Assembly (NCBI RefSeq): GCF_037893185.1
Contig: NZ_CP140772.1
Location: forward strand, 7,804,001 to 7,868,000
Length of the DNA: 64,000 bases
Source: Chitinophaga sp. 180180018-3
GTDB lineage: Bacteria > Bacteroidota > Bacteroidia > Chitinophagales > Chitinophagaceae
Reading direction: 5' to 3'
The notes beneath the pieces are model-generated. The model searched no databases and had not been told where the DNA came from. It was given only the letters and a program-made list of their open reading frames with translations. Shown here in pieces: positions 43,847 to 53,865 of this stretch. Numbering within the stretch: the first letter of the stretch is position 1; each line of letters starts with the position of its first letter. The position numbers were made by a program, and so were the translations under genes.

Positions 43847-44992
43847 TCACTTCAACACTTCCTTCAACTTCTCTTCCAGCGCCTGCCCTCTCAGATTCGC
43901 TGCAATAATCTTTCCCTGCGGATCCAGCAGAAAGTTAGTAGGAATCGCATTAATACCATATAAAGGCACTACCGCTGATTCCCAGAACTTCAGGTCGCTC
44001 ACATGATTCCAGGCCAGTCCGTCGGCTTTAATAGCTTCCTGCCATTTATCTTTTGTTTTATCCAGCGATACTCCCAGAATGGTAAAATTCTTTCCCTTGA
44101 ACTGCTGATAGGCTTTTACTACGTTCGGATTTTCCTGGCGGCATGGTCCACACCAGCTGGCCCAGAAATCCACGAGCACATATTTACCACGGAAAGAACT
44201 CAGGCTGATCATTTTGCCTGAAGGATCTGGTAAAGTGAAATCCGGTGCTACCTGGCCTACTTTCACTGCTGTAGGCTCTTCGCTGCCGGCATCTCCCCCG
44301 CCCTGGTTTTTCTCCAGTTCTGCAATTTTATCGGTCATGCTCTTTACCAGCATATTCTTAGGGAATCTCTTCGTAAGGTTTGCGATCACTTGTTTGTGCT
44401 CCAGGATGGCCTCTCCCTTGCTCACCTGACTGATTGCAAATACTGCATTGGCGGGGTTCTTGGTTTTATCTGCCATGATGAAAAAGCCTTCTTCGAAATC
44501 TTTTTCTTTCTTCTGGAAAGCAGCTACCTGCGGCTGGAATACACTGTCAGGGGCACTGCCATGCAAACTGTCCAGTTTACGCATATCTGCTGTCAATGCC
44601 ACAGATTGTTTGCTGATATCATTCATAAACTGCTGCAGTTCTGAAGTGGCTTCAGAACCGGAGATCTTCAGATCTTCCAGTTTATCCATATCTCCGTTTA
44701 CCTTCATATCGCCTGCATCCAGCGCCAGTAATATGAATTTACCATTATTGAAGCGGATGCGGTATAAGCCCTGTTCAGCCACCATACCTTTCAGCGTAAA
44801 TTTCCCGCTGGCGTCTTTTACATTGGAAGAATCTACTGTTTTTACATTATCCAGCGTTAATTCTTCCAGGACTACAGTACCCAGGGGAAGGTTACTCAGA
44901 TGACCTTCTATTTTAAATTCCCCTTTTTCCTTTTCTCCGGCACATCCAGCCAGTAACAAACCGGCGGCCGCCCATAATAAGTATTTTTTCAT
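43847..44992 (-). CDS. TlpA-family thioredoxin-like lipoprotein with N-terminal DUF4369-like domain
   Basis: The frame reaches 45016, but the ATG at 44992 ([17 protein letters not shown], Cys17 lipid site) is the likely start, giving 381 residues. A beta-rich DUF4369-like domain (about 25-115: [20 protein letters not shown]) is followed by a helical linker. The C-terminal thioredoxin fold (from about 235) has [20 protein letters not shown] and [15 protein letters not shown] with the active CxxC. It probably reduces disulfides or haem-protein cysteines in the periplasm. It stands alone. Confidence 0.9.
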   Translation of the reverse strand: MKKYLLWAAAGLLLAGCAGEKEKGEFKIEGHLSNLPLGTVVLEELTLDNVKTVDSSNVKDASGKFTLKGMVAEQGLYRIRFNNGKFILLALDAGDMKVNGDMDKLEDLKISGSEATSELQQFMNDISKQSVALTADMRKLDSLHGSAPDSVFQPQVAAFQKKEKDFEEGFFIMADKTKNPANAVFAISQVSKGEAILEHKQVIANLTKRFPKNMLVKSMTDKIAELEKNQGGGDAGSEEPTAVKVGQVAPDFTLPDPSGKMISLSSFRGKYVLVDFWASWCGPCRQENPNVVKAYQQFKGKNFTILGVSLDKTKDKWQEAIKADGLAWNHVSDLKFWESAVVPLYGINAIPTNFLLDPQGKIIAANLRGQALEEKLKEVLK

Positions 44993-45028
44993 GCTACTAT
45001 GTTTTTGAACATTCATTCTGACGGGTGT

Positions 45029-46477
45029 TTAACGCTTTAATTTTTCAGCCAGCAGCTCGTTGGTCAGGCGGGGATCCGCTTTACCTTTCGAGAGCTTCAT
45101 CACTTCACCAACGAAGAGAGACATCAATCCTTTTTTGCCCCCCTTGAACTCCGCAACTTTATCCGGATATTTTGCCAGCACTTCATCTATCAGCGGCGAA
45201 ATATGATCTGCATTGTGATCTTGCAGCAGATTAAGACTGGTGGCTATTTCCAGCGGCTCTGCGGACGACTGCATCATTTCCGGCAATATACGGGAAGAGG
45301 CAATAGAGAAACTGACTTTCCCCGCATCTACCAGGGCAATCAGTTTTGCCAATGCTGCCGGCGTTACCGGGAACCGGCTGATATCGGCTGAATGCTCATT
45401 CAGCCACGATTTAACCGGACCAAGCAACCAGTTGGCAGCCGCTTTATACTGACTGGTTTGTGCAACCAGGCTTTCGTAATAATCTGAAGTGGATTTATCG
45501 TCACATATCACCCGGGCATCGTACTCCGGCAAACCGAATTCGGTAGTGTATTTCCGTACCAGCTCCTCCGGAAGTGCAGGTAGCGTGGCTCTGATGCCAT
45601 CAATGAATTCGTCTGAAAGTCTGAACGGCGCCAGGTCTGGCTCGGGGAAGTATCGGTAGTCGTTAGCTTCTTCCTTGGAACGTAGCGAAAAAGAACTACC
45701 ATTAGACGCATCGAAACTCCGTGTTTCCTGTACCAGGGTACCACCAGCTTCTATCAGATCTATCTGCCTTTTTACTTCGCTATCAATAGCCCGCTTTACA
45801 TTGCGGATAGAGTTCATGTTTTTTACTTCTACCTTCGTTCCCAGCGTAGTGCTGCCTTTGAGCCGCACGGAAATATTGGCATCACACCGCATGCTGCCCT
45901 CTTCCATATTACCATCGCAAACACCCAGGTAGCGAACCAGCCGCCGTATTTCCGTCAGGTAAGCATAGGCTTCTTCACTGCTGTGAATGTCGGGCTCAGT
46001 TACAATCTCCACCAACGGTACACCGGCACGGTTAAGATCCACATAACTGTTTTCCGGATCCTGGTCGTGCAGCAGCTTTCCGGCATCTTCTTCCAGATGG
46101 ATACGATTTAATTTTACGTCGCGGGTACCGGCATCGGTAGTGATGCTGACGTAGCCACTTTTACAAATGGGAGCAGTATGTTGCGATACCTGGTAGCCTT
46201 TGGGCAGATCCGGGTAAAAGTAGTTTTTGCGGGCGAAATAGTTATCTTTCTCGATTTCACAATGGCAGGCCAGTCCCAGTTTTATTGCATATTCGGCTGC
46301 TTTGCGGTTCATCCGCGGCAGGGTGCCCGGATGCCCCATCGTAATAGGACTGATATGCGTATTGGGAGCACCGCCAAAGGCAGCACTGTCGCTACAGAAC
46401 AATTTACTCTCTGTAAGCAGCTGTGCATGCACTTCCAGGCCGATCACTGTTTCATATTTGCTGTATATATCGCTCAT
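45029..46477 (-). CDS. gatB: Aspartyl/glutamyl-tRNA(Asn/Gln) amidotransferase subunit B
   Basis: I chose the ATG at 46477 (MSDIYSKYETVIGLEVHAQL) over an upstream start at 46498; 482 residues. Signatures: IGLEVHAQLLTESKLFCSDS, HPGTLPRMNRKAAEYAIKLG, RKNYFYPDLPKGYQVSQH, the GVPLVEIVTEPDI segment and MRCDANISVR. The C-terminal YqeY-like tail (GKKGLMSLFVGEVMKLSKGK) binds tRNA. With GatA and GatC, not in this window, it converts mischarged Glu-tRNA(Gln) or Asp-tRNA(Asn). It is expected to be constitutive. Confidence 0.96.
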   Translation of the reverse strand: MSDIYSKYETVIGLEVHAQLLTESKLFCSDSAAFGGAPNTHISPITMGHPGTLPRMNRKAAEYAIKLGLACHCEIEKDNYFARKNYFYPDLPKGYQVSQHTAPICKSGYVSITTDAGTRDVKLNRIHLEEDAGKLLHDQDPENSYVDLNRAGVPLVEIVTEPDIHSSEEAYAYLTEIRRLVRYLGVCDGNMEEGSMRCDANISVRLKGSTTLGTKVEVKNMNSIRNVKRAIDSEVKRQIDLIEAGGTLVQETRSFDASNGSSFSLRSKEEANDYRYFPEPDLAPFRLSDEFIDGIRATLPALPEELVRKYTTEFGLPEYDARVICDDKSTSDYYESLVAQTSQYKAAANWLLGPVKSWLNEHSADISRFPVTPAALAKLIALVDAGKVSFSIASSRILPEMMQSSAEPLEIATSLNLLQDHNADHISPLIDEVLAKYPDKVAEFKGGKKGLMSLFVGEVMKLSKGKADPRLTNELLAEKLKR

Positions 46478-46587
46478 ATTCCGTACTGATTGCCACAAAT
46501 ATATTCAAATAATACCGGGATTTCAGGCTATCTGGTGCCAATAAATCGCTAAATTGAGACTGACATCAAGTTAAAAATTTCTTTCCT

Positions 46588-47970
46588 ATGATCAGTAAGG
46601 CCCAGGCAAGTCAGCTTTATCAGGCGCAACAGGCGTATTTTGATACAGGTGCTACTTTGCCCTATTCGTTCCGGAAAGCGCAGCTAAAGCGCCTGAAGAA
46701 GGGAATCAGGAAGTATGAAGATAAGATACTGGCCGCGCTGCATGCGGATCTGCATAAACATCCACTGGAGGCTTATAGCAGTGAGGTCGGATTTATATAT
46801 GAGGAGATCACTTATATCCTCGAAGGACTTAAACTGTGGATGGAGCCGGAAGTAGTTACTTCTCCCTTTACCGCATATCCCAGTAGCAGCCGGGTATATA
46901 AACAGCCTCTCGGATTGACGCTGATCATCGGGCCCTGGAACTACCCGTTTATGTTGCTTATCAGCCCGTTGTTAGGGGCTATTGCCGGTGGAAACTGTGC
47001 TATCATCAAACCATCGGAAATGGCGCCACATACGGCCGCAGTAACCGCTGAGCTGATCAGGGATACTTTCGATCCTGCTTATGTTACCGTGGTGGAAGGA
47101 GATGGAATGGAAGTGATTCCTGCGTTGATGAGCTTCCGTTTCGACCATGTATTTTTCACCGGCAGCATTCCCGTGGGCAAAAAGATCATGGAAATGGCGG
47201 TGCCACACCTGACGCCGGTAACGCTGGAACTGGGTGGAAAATCGCCTTGTATTGTGGATGAAACCGCGAATATAACGGTAACGGCCAAACGAATTATATG
47301 GGGGAAGTTCTGGAATGCAGGGCAAACCTGCGTGGCGCCTGATTATCTGCTGGTGCATCAGCGGGTGAAGGAACAATTGGTGGCAGCAATGAAGAGTGCT
47401 ATCACGGCGTTCTTTGGAGCTGATCCGGCCACCAGCACCGATTATGCCCGGATGATTAATGCCCGTCGGTTTGATACAGTGGCGGGTTACCTGAAGGAAG
47501 GGAATATCCTGCACGGCGGACAGTTGAACAGAGACGAACTTTATATAGCCCCAACCCTGATCGATGAAGTGGAGTGGAACGACCCGGTGATGCAGGAGGA
47601 GATATTTGGTCCGGTATTACCCATACTTACTTATAATGAGCTGCCACAGGCCATCCAGGCGATCAAACAACTGCCTTACCCGCTGGCGCTGTATATTTTT
47701 ACCAAGAGTAGCAAGACGGAGAAAATGATCATAGATCACGTGCGGTTTGGAGGTGGTTGTGTGAATAATGCCCTGGTACACCTGACCAATCCGGAACTAC
47801 CTTTTGGCGGGGCGGGTTACAGTGGCATGGGGCGGTATCACGGAAAATACAGTTTTGATACATTCACACATCAGAAAGGAATGCTGAAAACAGCCACCTG
47901 GCTGGATGTACCAGTGAAATATCCACCATTTAAGGATAAACTGAAAATGCTGAAAATGATTATGAAATAG
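46588..47970 (+). CDS. Aldehyde dehydrogenase family protein (class 3-like)
   Basis: A 460-residue NAD(P)-dependent dehydrogenase, of the shorter class 3 type (most ALDHs have about 490 residues). Motifs are PLGLTLIIGPWNYPFMLLIS, GNCAIIKPSEMAPHTA, FFTGSIPVGKKIMEMA, the catalytic Glu in TLELGGKSPCIVDETA, and the nucleophile Cys in NAGQTCVAPDY. The C-terminus holds EEIFGPVLPIL and the PFGGAGYSGMGRYHGK segment. It probably oxidises medium- or long-chain fatty aldehydes. A convergent hairpin follows. Confidence 0.93.
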   Translation: MISKAQASQLYQAQQAYFDTGATLPYSFRKAQLKRLKKGIRKYEDKILAALHADLHKHPLEAYSSEVGFIYEEITYILEGLKLWMEPEVVTSPFTAYPSSSRVYKQPLGLTLIIGPWNYPFMLLISPLLGAIAGGNCAIIKPSEMAPHTAAVTAELIRDTFDPAYVTVVEGDGMEVIPALMSFRFDHVFFTGSIPVGKKIMEMAVPHLTPVTLELGGKSPCIVDETANITVTAKRIIWGKFWNAGQTCVAPDYLLVHQRVKEQLVAAMKSAITAFFGADPATSTDYARMINARRFDTVAGYLKEGNILHGGQLNRDELYIAPTLIDEVEWNDPVMQEEIFGPVLPILTYNELPQAIQAIKQLPYPLALYIFTKSSKTEKMIIDHVRFGGGCVNNALVHLTNPELPFGGAGYSGMGRYHGKYSFDTFTHQKGMLKTATWLDVPVKYPPFKDKLKMLKMIMK

Positions 47971-47979
47971 GCAATAAAA

Positions 47980-48033
47980 AACCGGGATTTGTTACGGAAG
48001 ATGAATAACATCCCATGATAACAAATCCCGGTT
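47980..48033. terminator. Hairpin between aldehyde dehydrogenase and PDZ gene
   Basis: A perfect 15-bp stem (47980-47994 with 48019-48033, AACCGGGATTTGTTA) with a loop of about 24 bases lies between two convergent genes. A run of A on the left gives T on the - strand. Confidence 0.8.
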
Positions 48034-48046
48034 GCCTGCAGTGTGA

Positions 48047-49068
48047 TTATATATCTGCTTTATTAAGCTTCTTTGGTATTTTAATATCTATTGTTTTTAG
48101 ACTTCCGTTGCGGTTAACCTTCGCCTGTAAAATGCCTTTGCTGCGGTTTTCGCGGTATGCTCTGGCCAGATCTGAGGCAGATTTAACCGCCGCTCCGCCC
48201 AGTTCCTGCACAACATCGTTTTTCATAAATCCTGCACTGGCTGCAGGTGAACCTTCTGCAATGTCTATTACCCGCGCTCCATCTCCATTTTCAGTATCCT
48301 GTACCTGTAAACCCAGTTTTACCCCATTATCTTCGTAGTTAAACCATCCGTCGCCGAAGCCCTGGCGGCCGCGCGGAGAAGGGAATGTAAAGCTGCGTGG
48401 ACCGCTTTTCGGAAATCCGGGAACCGCAGGATAGGTACCAAAAGAGCCTCCGCCCAGATCCTTTCTTTCGTCGAGTGTAACAGCTGCCTTAGTGGATTTT
48501 GAATTTCGTGTGTACGTTACCGTTATTTTGTCGCCTGGCTGGTGTTTACCGATTATCTCAAACAATTGGGCAGGCTCATTGATGTTTTCGTTATCAATAG
48601 CTGTAATAACATCGCCTGTTTTAATCCCTGCTTTATCGGCCGGAGTGCCTTTGGCTACTGATTTCACGGTAACGCCGGCAGCACCGGTTTTTCTGTGATC
48701 ACGCCGAGTATGGCCTTATTCATGGTAACAGGCGCGCTGTCGTCGCCTTCATCATTGAAAAGATTGAAACGATCCTGCGGATTGTTGCTGTCGAAGCTAA
48801 AAACATTTCCATCGCGGGGTGTTATTTTCCTGCGGAAAACAGAAATGTCCGGATCATCATACTGGTCAATCTTTTTCCCGTCAACAAGTATATCACCATC
48901 CCTGATCTCCACCGTCACCTTACCATCTTTGTTACTTTTATGTTTGATCACAATTTCATCGAATTCCCCCAGCTTGTCTTTGGGAGCTTCTTTGCTTTGT
49001 GCAGATACCGTACTCATAGTAAAGCACGAAATACCCGCCAGCGCGAAAATTTGAAGTAACCTGGTCAT
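48047..49068 (-). pseudogene. Exported PDZ-domain protein, split by a frameshift
   Basis: Two overlapping frames belong together. The first (49068-48664, 134 residues) has a signal peptide (MTRLLQIFALAGISCFTMST) and ends ...AILGVITEKPVLPALP. The second (48667-48047) starts inside a PDZ domain at GTG (KSVAKGTPADKAGIKTGDVI). One extra A in the A5 tract at 48688-48692 would give ITEKTGAAGVTVKSVAKG, a normal PDZ start, and a single protein of about 340 residues with a second PDZ-like domain (ARVIDIAEGSPAASAGFMKN). The break may be a true mutation, a sequencing error, or a -1 slippage site. Separate translation through the GTGA overlap is possible but would cut a domain in two. Confidence 0.75.
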
Positions 49069-49171
49069 ATTACTTTACTGTTTTGTTGGTTAAATTTAAG
49101 CTAATGCAGCAAAAATAAAGGGCAGAGCAGGAAAGGAAAAGTTAAAAAAAGCGGTTGGCCTTTCATAAAAC

Positions 49172-49213
49172 GCAGTGGAGATCACAATATCAGCATATTA
49201 TGATCTCCACTGC
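49172..49213 (-). terminator. Hairpin after alaS
   Basis: A perfect 13-bp stem (49172-49184 with 49201-49213, GCAGTGGAGATCA) is followed on the - strand by GTTTTATG. It lies 21 bases after the alaS stop. Confidence 0.75.
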
Positions 49214-49233
49214 ATTTACTTAATGACTCACCA

Positions 49234-51855
49234 CTACAGGCTGATAGCTTTCTTTACTTCGGCTACTACCTGGTCGAGTTTGTCAATATTCTGACCGCCG
49301 GCGGTAGCGAAGGATTTCTGACCGCCGCCGCCGCCCTTGATGAGCGGAGCGATTTGTTCTTTAATGAGTTTGGGTGCTTCCCAGCCTCTGCTTGCAACAA
49401 GTTTTTCATCGATGCTCAGGGCTACACTGGCTTTGCCGCCTATGTTTGCAACGAATACCAGCACGTGGTCCGGAATATCGTTTTTCAGCTGCATGGCAAG
49501 TTGTTTCAGACCTTCAGCATTGCTGACGTTCACTATACGGCCCAGGAAGTTTACTCCGTTGATCTGTTCAGCTTCTCCGCGTAATCCGGCAGCCAGCGCC
49601 CTTACTTTCTCCAGTTCCATTGCCTCCAGCTGTTTTTCGAGCGCAGTTTTGTCCTGTAGCAGGGTTTCAACGGTTTTTACCAGCTCCTTCGGATTCTTCA
49701 AAGCAGCTTTTATGTCTTTAAGTTGTTGCAGTTGTTCATTCACAAATGCTTCGGCCCTGGCGCCGGTAACGGCTTCAACGCGGCGAACACCTGCTGCCAC
49801 AGCTCCTTCGGAAACAAATTTAAATATTCCCAATTCACCGGTAGAGCTGATATGCGTACCTCCGCAAAGTTCCACACTATACGCCGGATCGATCACCACT
49901 ACCCGTACCACATCGCCGTACTTTTCACCAAACAGTGCCATAGCGCCCAGTTTAAGCGCTTCTTCCTTAGGCATTTCCCGGATCACTACCGGGATGTTCT
50001 CACGGATCTTCCTGTTTACAATGGCTTCTATCTGCGCCAGTTCCTCATCGGTTACTTTGGCGAAGTGAGAGAAGTCGAAACGGAGGGCTTCCGCATTCAC
50101 CAGGGAGCCTTTCTGGGCTACGTGTGTACCCAATACCTGCCTTAATGCCGCATGTAACAGGTGCGTTGCCGAGTGATGGCGCTCTGTGTTGTGGCGTTTA
50201 TCCTTGTCTACACGCGCTTTTACAGCAGCTGCTGGCTGTGCTGGCAGCTTGTCTGCAAAGTGTATGGTGAGGTTGTTTTCTTTTTTAGTGTCGGTAACAT
50301 GAATGGTTTCATCGCCGAATTGCAGGGTGCCGGTATCTCCCACCTGGCCACCGCTTTCAGCATAGAAGGGAGTCTGGCCCAGTACCAGCTGGAACTGCTC
50401 TTTGCCCTTTGCTTTCACTGTACGGTATTTCAGCAACCTGGTGGTGCTTTCCAGTTCTTCGTAACCAACGAAAACCGAGTTAGGAGTTTCGTCCAGTATC
50501 ACCCAGTCGCCCATATCCAGTTCTGTGGCTGCGCGGGAGCGGTTTTTCTGTTCCTGAAGAGCTGCATCAAAGCCTACCTTATCCATTGTGAATCCATGTT
50601 CTGCAGCAATGAGGCTGGTAAGATCATAAGGGAAACCATAGGTATCATACAGCTCAAATGCTGCTTTGCCATCCACAGTTTTTGCTGTTGCATTCCGGAT
50701 ATAGTCTTCCATACGACGTATGCCGCTTTCCAGGGTACGGAGGAAGTTATTTTCTTCCTCAAACACCACTTTCGTCACGAAGTCTACCTGCTGTTGCAGT
50801 TCCGGGAATACATGTGAGAACTGCGCTGCCAGCACGGGTACGAGGTCGTGCAGCAATGGTTTCTTCACATCCAGGAAGGAGAAGTAATAACGCACCGCCC
50901 TGCGGAGAATGCGACGGATCACATAGCCGGCGCCGGTATTGGAAGGCAGCTGGCCATCGGCAATGGTAAAGGAAATGGCCCGGATATGATCAGCGATCAC
51001 ACGGAATGCCACATCTTTTTTATCATCTGTGCCTGTATATTTTTTACCGGTCAATCCTTCTGTGGTATGAATGGTACCCATGAAAAGGTCGGTATCGTAG
51101 TTGGAGGTTTTACCCTGTAATACCCTTACCAGGCGCTCCAGGCCCATACCGGTATCAACGTGCTTAGCAGGCAACAGCTCCAGCGATTTATCCTTTAACC
51201 GGTTAAACTGCATGAATACGTTGTTCCAGATCTCAATCACCTGGGGATGATCAGCATTCACGAGAGTTTTACCGTCTACCTGCGCTCTTTCGGCATCCGG
51301 GCGACAGTCCACATGAATCTCGGAGCAGGGACCACATGGTCCGGTATCTCCCATCTCCCAAAAATTATCTTTTTTATTACCCAGCAGGATACGATCTTCA
51401 GAAATATGTTCTTTCCAGAAGTTATATGCCTCTTCGTCTTTAGGCAGGTTTTCGCTGGCATCTCCCTGAAAAACAGTGACATAGAGTTTGTTTTTCGGGA
51501 TTTTGTATATCTCCGTCAGCAACTCCCAGCTCCAGGCAATGGCTTCTTTTTTAAAATAATCGCCAAAGCTCCAGTTGCCGAGCATTTCAAACATAGTATG
51601 ATGATAAGTATCAATACCTACTTCTTCCAGGTCGTTGTGCTTGCCGCTTACCCGCAGGCATTTTTGCGTATCCGCCACCCTGGTATGGGGAGGAACGCGG
51701 TTGCCCAGGAAATAATCCTTGAACTGGTTCATACCCGCATTGGTGAACATCAGGGTAGGGTCGTTTTTTATAACGATGGGGGCAGATGGGACAATCTGGT
51801 GGCCTTTAGACGCAAAAAAGTCCAGGAATTGCTGTCTTATTTCAGATGCTGTCAT
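49234..51855 (-). CDS. alaS: Alanine--tRNA ligase
   Basis: An 873-residue class II synthetase. N-terminal motifs: SEIRQQFLDFFASKGHQIVP, MNQFKDYFLGNRVPP, CLRVSGKHNDLEEVG, and GMGLERLVRVLQGKTSNYDT. The editing domain shows the zinc ligands HHSATHLLHAAL and CGGTHISSTGELG. The C-terminal C-Ala domain ends with GGGGGQKSFATAGGQNIDKL. Full length for the family. It charges tRNA(Ala) and clears Ser and Gly mischarging. The gene is single, with a hairpin terminator. Confidence 0.97.
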   Translation of the reverse strand: MTASEIRQQFLDFFASKGHQIVPSAPIVIKNDPTLMFTNAGMNQFKDYFLGNRVPPHTRVADTQKCLRVSGKHNDLEEVGIDTYHHTMFEMLGNWSFGDYFKKEAIAWSWELLTEIYKIPKNKLYVTVFQGDASENLPKDEEAYNFWKEHISEDRILLGNKKDNFWEMGDTGPCGPCSEIHVDCRPDAERAQVDGKTLVNADHPQVIEIWNNVFMQFNRLKDKSLELLPAKHVDTGMGLERLVRVLQGKTSNYDTDLFMGTIHTTEGLTGKKYTGTDDKKDVAFRVIADHIRAISFTIADGQLPSNTGAGYVIRRILRRAVRYYFSFLDVKKPLLHDLVPVLAAQFSHVFPELQQQVDFVTKVVFEEENNFLRTLESGIRRMEDYIRNATAKTVDGKAAFELYDTYGFPYDLTSLIAAEHGFTMDKVGFDAALQEQKNRSRAATELDMGDWVILDETPNSVFVGYEELESTTRLLKYRTVKAKGKEQFQLVLGQTPFYAESGGQVGDTGTLQFGDETIHVTDTKKENNLTIHFADKLPAQPAAAVKARVDKDKRHNTERHHSATHLLHAALRQVLGTHVAQKGSLVNAEALRFDFSHFAKVTDEELAQIEAIVNRKIRENIPVVIREMPKEEALKLGAMALFGEKYGDVVRVVVIDPAYSVELCGGTHISSTGELGIFKFVSEGAVAAGVRRVEAVTGARAEAFVNEQLQQLKDIKAALKNPKELVKTVETLLQDKTALEKQLEAMELEKVRALAAGLRGEAEQINGVNFLGRIVNVSNAEGLKQLAMQLKNDIPDHVLVFVANIGGKASVALSIDEKLVASRGWEAPKLIKEQIAPLIKGGGGGQKSFATAGGQNIDKLDQVVAEVKKAISL

Positions 51856-52214
51856 AAATATTGATGCGAATTAATATGTATTTTTTATCTTATAATGGCG
51901 TTTCGACCAACTTCCGGCTTGCTACTGTGTTTCAAGCCCTTATAAAAGTAGTTAGAAAATTGACATTCAAAAGGTTGACGTTTTAATCTAATTACAGTAG
52001 GTTTGTGCGCCTTATTTTCCCGCCGTGTTAAGGGGAGTGCAAAAATATCGAAACCTGTATGATTATGCAAAACAGGTTGTGTTTACCCGGCAAAATAGTT
52101 CTGTGGGAAAAAATGCCAGCCGAAAGCATCCATAAGTTTGCCCTCATGAAAATAAAATAGCTGTCATAGCGTTCACTGCACTATGACGTGCTTAAAGAAA
52201 GTATACCCTGGTGC
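51856..52214 (+). promoter_or_regulatory. Divergent promoter region of alaS and the M23 peptidase gene
   Basis: This gap of 359 bases has no gene. On the + strand, TTG at 51975-51977 and TAGGTTTG at 51998-52005 are 20 bases apart, a full Bacteroidota promoter; a second -7 box TAAGTTTG lies at 52133-52140. If the first is used, the leader of the peptidase mRNA is about 200 bases. I see no riboswitch-like structure or T-box. Confidence 0.5.
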
Positions 52215-53186
52215 ATGAAGAAGGTTAAATATTTTTACAACACTCAAACTTTAAAATACGAGAAGCTCGTTGTATCTCTAAGGGTAAAGATCCTGCGGAT
52301 ACTCGGATTTGTGTCCGCCGCTATTGTAACGGGAGCTATTTTCCTTTCTGTGGCGTACCGCGTAGTGGATTCCCCGAAAGAAAAATCCTTACGCCGGGAT
52401 CTGGAAGGCATGAAGGAAAAATATGATGCGTTACAGGGGCGGATGAAAGAGGTGAAAGGTAAACTCGCCGAGCTGGAAGACCGGGACAATGAAATTTACC
52501 GTGTCATATTTGAGGCGTCCCCTATTCCGGACAGTGCCCGCATGGGAAAGATCAAACGGGATGAAGAAGCAGCCCAGCTGCAGTCTTTCGCCAGCGCCGA
52601 CATTATAGCTTCAACGTCCGTTTTACTGAAAGAACTGACTAACCGTATTAAGGCGCAGGAGAGTTCCTACGAGGAAATTGACAAGATGGTAAAGAACAAG
52701 CAGCAGATGCTGGCTTCTATCCCCGCCATACAGCCTGTGTCTAACAAAGACCTGAAACACATTGCCTCCGGTTTCGGATACCGTATAGATCCTATCTATA
52801 AAACCATGAAATATCATGCAGGACTCGATTTTGCGGCTCCCAGCGGTACGCCTATCTATGCTACCGGTGATGGTACAGTAGAAGAGGCCAGCCTGAGCGA
52901 CGTAGGATATGGTAATCATGTGATCATCCGCCATGGTTATGGTTATAAAACCCTTTATGGCCATATGTTGCGCATGAAGGTAAGAGCCGGCCAGACGGTG
53001 AAGAGAGGAGATGTGCTTGGATGGGTGGGAAGCACCGGAAAATCTACCGGCCCGCACTGCCATTATGAAGTAATTAAGAACGGAGATAAAGTAGACCCGG
53101 TTTATTTCTTCTTCAACGACCTGACCCCCGAGCAGTTCGATCGCATGCTGAAAATGGCAAGGTCGGGTAACCAGTCGTTCGATTAA
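52215..53186 (+). CDS. M23 family metallopeptidase (LytM-type, membrane-anchored)
   Basis: The ATG at 52215 (MKKVKYFYNTQTLKYEKLVV) is preferred over an upstream start at 52188; 323 residues. One membrane helix near residues 30-52 (ILGFVSAAIVTGAIFLSVAY) is followed by a coiled coil (about 60-180, LRRDLEGMKEKYDALQGRMK). The LytM domain comes next: the zinc ligands are His and Asp in YHAGLDFAAPSGTP and His in GPHCHYEVIKNG. It trims peptidoglycan cross-links or activates other hydrolases at the cell envelope. It precedes a MerR regulator and a thioredoxin-like gene. Confidence 0.93.
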   Translation: MKKVKYFYNTQTLKYEKLVVSLRVKILRILGFVSAAIVTGAIFLSVAYRVVDSPKEKSLRRDLEGMKEKYDALQGRMKEVKGKLAELEDRDNEIYRVIFEASPIPDSARMGKIKRDEEAAQLQSFASADIIASTSVLLKELTNRIKAQESSYEEIDKMVKNKQQMLASIPAIQPVSNKDLKHIASGFGYRIDPIYKTMKYHAGLDFAAPSGTPIYATGDGTVEEASLSDVGYGNHVIIRHGYGYKTLYGHMLRMKVRAGQTVKRGDVLGWVGSTGKSTGPHCHYEVIKNGDKVDPVYFFFNDLTPEQFDRMLKMARSGNQSFD

Positions 53187-53333
53187 TAGTCCTTACTTGT
53201 TAATTTTCAGGCATTAAGAAAAGCGGAAAAGTTGCAGGTGATCAAAAAAACGGGTCTAAAAGCAAAAAGCTAAAGGCTAAAAGCTTAACTTCATCTTCGT
53301 AAAAGATATTTGTCACCCTTGTTTTTTACTACG

Positions 53334-53855
53334 ATGCACCAGCTAGACCTTTTTTCGACATCTGGTATACCGCATCCTGAAGCAACAGCTGCGGCTACAG
53401 CACCAGTTAAAGTAAAAGTAAAGGCAGGCAGCCAGAAAGCTGCAGTAGTTCCCGGTGCACCCGGGAAAAAACGGGGACGTAAATCATTGAAAGAGTTATC
53501 GGAAGATCCGGATTTGATTATGGAATTGGATAAATTGGCACTGGATAAGCAGTATTATTCGATAAGTGAAGTGGCTGCCATGTTTAAGGTGAATACTTCA
53601 TTGATACGCTATTGGGAAAATGAGTTTGACATACTGCAACCCAAAAAAAATCGCAAAGGCGATCGCCTTTTCCGGCAGGAGGATATCCACCATCTCAAAC
53701 TGATTTATCATTTACTTAGAGAAAGAAAGTATACCATCGAAGGGGCCAAACAAAAGCTGAAGGAAGATCATAAGCTCGCAGCCCGGAACTTTGAAATGGT
53801 ACAAGCTTTGCTGAAGGTGAGGGGTTTCCTGACGGAACTGAAAGATCAATTATAA
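53334..53855 (+). CDS. MerR family transcriptional regulator
   Basis: I chose the ATG at 53334 (MHQLDLFSTSG) over a TTG at 53310, giving 173 residues. A disordered N-terminal part rich in Ala, Val and Lys (to about 45, ending KKRGRKSLKELSE) precedes a MerR winged helix (YYSISEVAAMFKVNTSLIRY, then KGDRLFRQEDIHHLKLIYHL). The short C-terminal coiled coil has no sensor domain, which is the usual form of this Bacteroidota family placed after an M23 peptidase gene. The effector, if any, is unknown. It lies 10 bases before the next gene. Confidence 0.88.
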   Translation: MHQLDLFSTSGIPHPEATAAATAPVKVKVKAGSQKAAVVPGAPGKKRGRKSLKELSEDPDLIMELDKLALDKQYYSISEVAAMFKVNTSLIRYWENEFDILQPKKNRKGDRLFRQEDIHHLKLIYHLLRERKYTIEGAKQKLKEDHKLAARNFEMVQALLKVRGFLTELKDQL

Positions 53856-53865
53856 AAACATCATT

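Noticed and set aside
49337..50817. Two long + strand frames opposite alaS
   Set aside because: Both are shadows of a full-length alanyl-tRNA synthetase with all motifs in place.
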